A stretch of DNA of 6,716 bases. Origin: an uncultured Clostridia bacterium (GTDB taxonomy: Bacteria; Bacillota; Clostridia; Oscillospirales; Oscillospiraceae). Of this stretch, positions 5,638 through 6,716 are shown one piece after another; positions within the stretch are counted from its first letter, which is position 1; each line of letters begins with the position of its first letter. The DNA lies in assembly GCA_937892865.1 (NCBI GenBank), contig CALBJG010000143.1, forward strand, positions 1 through 6,716. The letters run 5' to 3'. The notes under the pieces were generated by a model. That model had not been told where the DNA came from. It made no database searches and saw only the letters and a program-made list of their open reading frames with translations. The translations under genes and the position numbers were made by a program.

Positions 5638-5650
5638 TTATTTAACATTT

Positions 5651-5695
5651 CCCCGGGGAAGTGCCGAAAAGCAACGCTTCCCCGGGGCTATTTTT
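5651..5695 (+). terminator. Strong rho-independent terminator after the acyltransferase gene
   Basis: CCCCGGGGAAG (5651-5661) pairs perfectly over 11 bp with CTTCCCCGGGG (5677-5687). A small inner TGC/GCA stem (5662-5664, 5671-5673) tops the hairpin, and TTTTT follows at 5691-5695 after CTA. It insulates gpmI from upstream transcription. Confidence 0.88.
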
Positions 5696-5725
5696 CTGCC
5701 AAATGTGAAAAAATTCAAAAAATGG

Positions 5726-5754
5726 TTGTATCTTTACAGAAAATGTAGTAAAAT
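5726..5754 (+). promoter_or_regulatory. Sigma-A promoter of gpmI
   Basis: TTGTAT (5726-5731) and TAAAAT (5749-5754) are 17 nt apart, a good vegetative promoter. The start near 5761 gives a leader of about 53 nt ending with the SD AGGAGA (5798-5803), 10 nt from the ATG. Confidence 0.75.
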
Positions 5755-5794
5755 GATATGGCTATAAAGATGTATTCTTTACATATACTACATT
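5742..5794. promoter_or_regulatory. Nested inverted repeats across the gpmI promoter and leader
   Basis: AATGTAGTA (5742-5750) and TACTACATT (5786-5794) are perfect 9-bp complements enclosing the -10 and the transcription start. Inside the leader, ATGTA (5770-5774) and TACAT (5780-5784) form a hairpin with loop TTCTT. TCTTTACA occurs twice (5731-5738, 5776-5783). The arrangement could be an operator or a leader RNA fold; the outer arm lies partly upstream of the start, so the outer pair can only act as DNA. Confidence 0.4.
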
Positions 5795-5813
5795 CTTAGG
5801 AGAAAGATTTTTT

Positions 5814-6716
5814 ATGGAAAAACCCATTGTTCTGGTTATTATGGACGGCGTCGGCAAGGGTGACGGCGGCAGCGGCGATGCTGTTGTAGTCGCCAAGACT
5901 CCCACGCTGGACAATTTGCTGGCTACTTGCCCCCACACTTATTTGAAAGCCCACGGCACCGCTGTCGGTCTGCCCTCCGACGAGGATATGGGCAACTCCG
6001 AGGTCGGCCACAACGCCCTTGGCTGCGGTCAGGTCTACTCCCAGGGCGCAAAGTTGGTCGGCGAGTCCATTGAAAACGGCACTCTGTTTGCCTCCGCCAC
6101 CTGGCTGGACCTGGTAAACAACGCAAAAGATGGTAAGGCGATGCATTTCATCGGTCTGCTCTCTGACGGCAATGTGCACTCCAACATCGCTCACCTGATC
6201 GCTTTGCTGAAGCAGGCAAAGGCAGAGGGTGTGAAGAAGGCATACTGCCACATCCTGCTGGACGGCCGTGATGTGCCCGCTACTTCTGCGCTGGAGTATG
6301 TGGGTCAGTTGGAAGATGTACTTTCCCAACTGAACGGCGAGGGCTGTGACTACGCCATTGCTTCCGGCGGCGGCCGTATGCAGGTCACCATGGACCGTTA
6401 CGAAGCCAACTGGGGCATGGTGGAAGCCGGCTGGCGTACCCATGTAGAGGGTAAGGGCAGAATGTTTGCCTCCGCCACCGAAGCCATCGAGACCTACCGC
6501 GCCGAGACCGGCTGCATCGACCAGGATCTGCCCGCATTCGTGGTGGCAAGAGACGGCGCTCCCGTTGCCAAGATCGCCAACGGCGACAGCGTTGTGCTGT
6601 TCAACTTCCGTGGCGACCGTGCCCAGGAAATTTCCCTGGCCTTTGACAAGAAAGATTTCGACAAGTTTGACCGGGGCGATTACCAGGGCGTCAAATTTGC
6701 CGGTATGCTCCAGTAC
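5814..6716 (+). CDS. gpmI: 2,3-bisphosphoglycerate-independent phosphoglycerate mutase (5' part, runs off the window)
   Basis: Encodes the metal-dependent, cofactor-independent mutase interconverting 3- and 2-phosphoglycerate in glycolysis. 301 codons are present out of an expected 510-550, so the C-terminal part of the phosphatase domain lies outside. Visible motifs are VIMDGVG (8-14, metal-binding Asp11), DMGNSEVGHNALG (58-70, with nucleophile Ser62), LLSDGNVHS (115-123), LLDGRDVPATS (148-158), GGGRM (185-189) with TMDRYEANW (192-200), and NFRGDRAQE (264-272). AHGTAVGLP (46-54), the SGGGRM and TMDRY motifs and the end FAGMLQY (295-301) resemble plant and trypanosomatid enzymes rather than the Bacillus type, which has a shorter 'GRY...MDRD' motif. 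The start is set by AGGAGA (5798-5803). It has its own promoter and is preceded by a strong terminator. Confidence 0.95.
   Translation, partial: MEKPIVLVIMDGVGKGDGGSGDAVVVAKTPTLDNLLATCPHTYLKAHGTAVGLPSDEDMGNSEVGHNALGCGQVYSQGAKLVGESIENGTLFASATWLDLVNNAKDGKAMHFIGLLSDGNVHSNIAHLIALLKQAKAEGVKKAYCHILLDGRDVPATSALEYVGQLEDVLSQLNGEGCDYAIASGGGRMQVTMDRYEANWGMVEAGWRTHVEGKGRMFASATEAIETYRAETGCIDQDLPAFVVARDGAPVAKIANGDSVVLFNFRGDRAQEISLAFDKKDFDKFDRGDYQGVKFAGMLQY

Noticed and set aside
5633..5638. TATAAT as a second promoter before gpmI
   Set aside because: No -35 at a suitable distance, and transcription would stop at once at the 5651-5695 terminator.
5796..6443. 215-aa open frame on the minus strand
   Set aside because: It is antisense to the start of gpmI, which has strong catalytic motifs, a promoter and an SD.

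Overview
The window looks like chromosomal DNA of an endospore-forming member of the Bacillota, most likely a Clostridia-type gut anaerobe; the family-level placement is only a guess. The evidence is a forespore sigma factor (SigG), strong AGGAGG-type Shine-Dalgarno sites, sigma-A-like promoters with A-tracts, and hairpin-plus-T-run terminators. Housekeeping genes are moderately GC-rich with C-ending codons. The acyltransferase block at about 4241-5637 is clearly richer in A+T.

Layout: 1-206 is non-coding, with short dyads and a direct repeat that runs into the end of sigG. SigG lies on the minus strand at 207-980 and stands alone, without the spoIIGA-sigE genes it accompanies in Bacillus. 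A divergent gap of about 650 bp (981-1632) separates it from rpsT (ribosomal protein S20, 1633-1896). This gap holds an unusual cluster of DnaA-box matches and some Spo0A-box-like sites. After rpsT come a terminator, a 103-bp imperfect palindrome, and recG (2142-4190, full length) with its own promoter and terminator. Next is an AT-rich islet with a remnant of an XRE-type regulator (minus strand), a promoter overlapped by a perfect 23-bp inverted repeat, and a membrane acyltransferase gene (4579-5589). The islet is bracketed by a 12-bp direct repeat. After another strong terminator, gpmI (glycolytic phosphoglycerate mutase) starts at 5814 and runs off the right end.

The genes appear to be separate transcription units rather than one operon: a terminator and a new promoter lie between each plus-strand pair, and the functions (sporulation, translation, recombination repair, envelope modification, glycolysis) are unrelated. 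The best candidates for something non-routine are the sigG-rpsT gap (possible DnaA-bound, origin-like or replication-coupled control region), the acyltransferase islet with its palindromic operator-like site, and a phosphoglycerate mutase resembling the plant/trypanosomatid subclass. I see no CRISPR array, transposase, rRNA or tRNA, and no clearly new multi-gene system.
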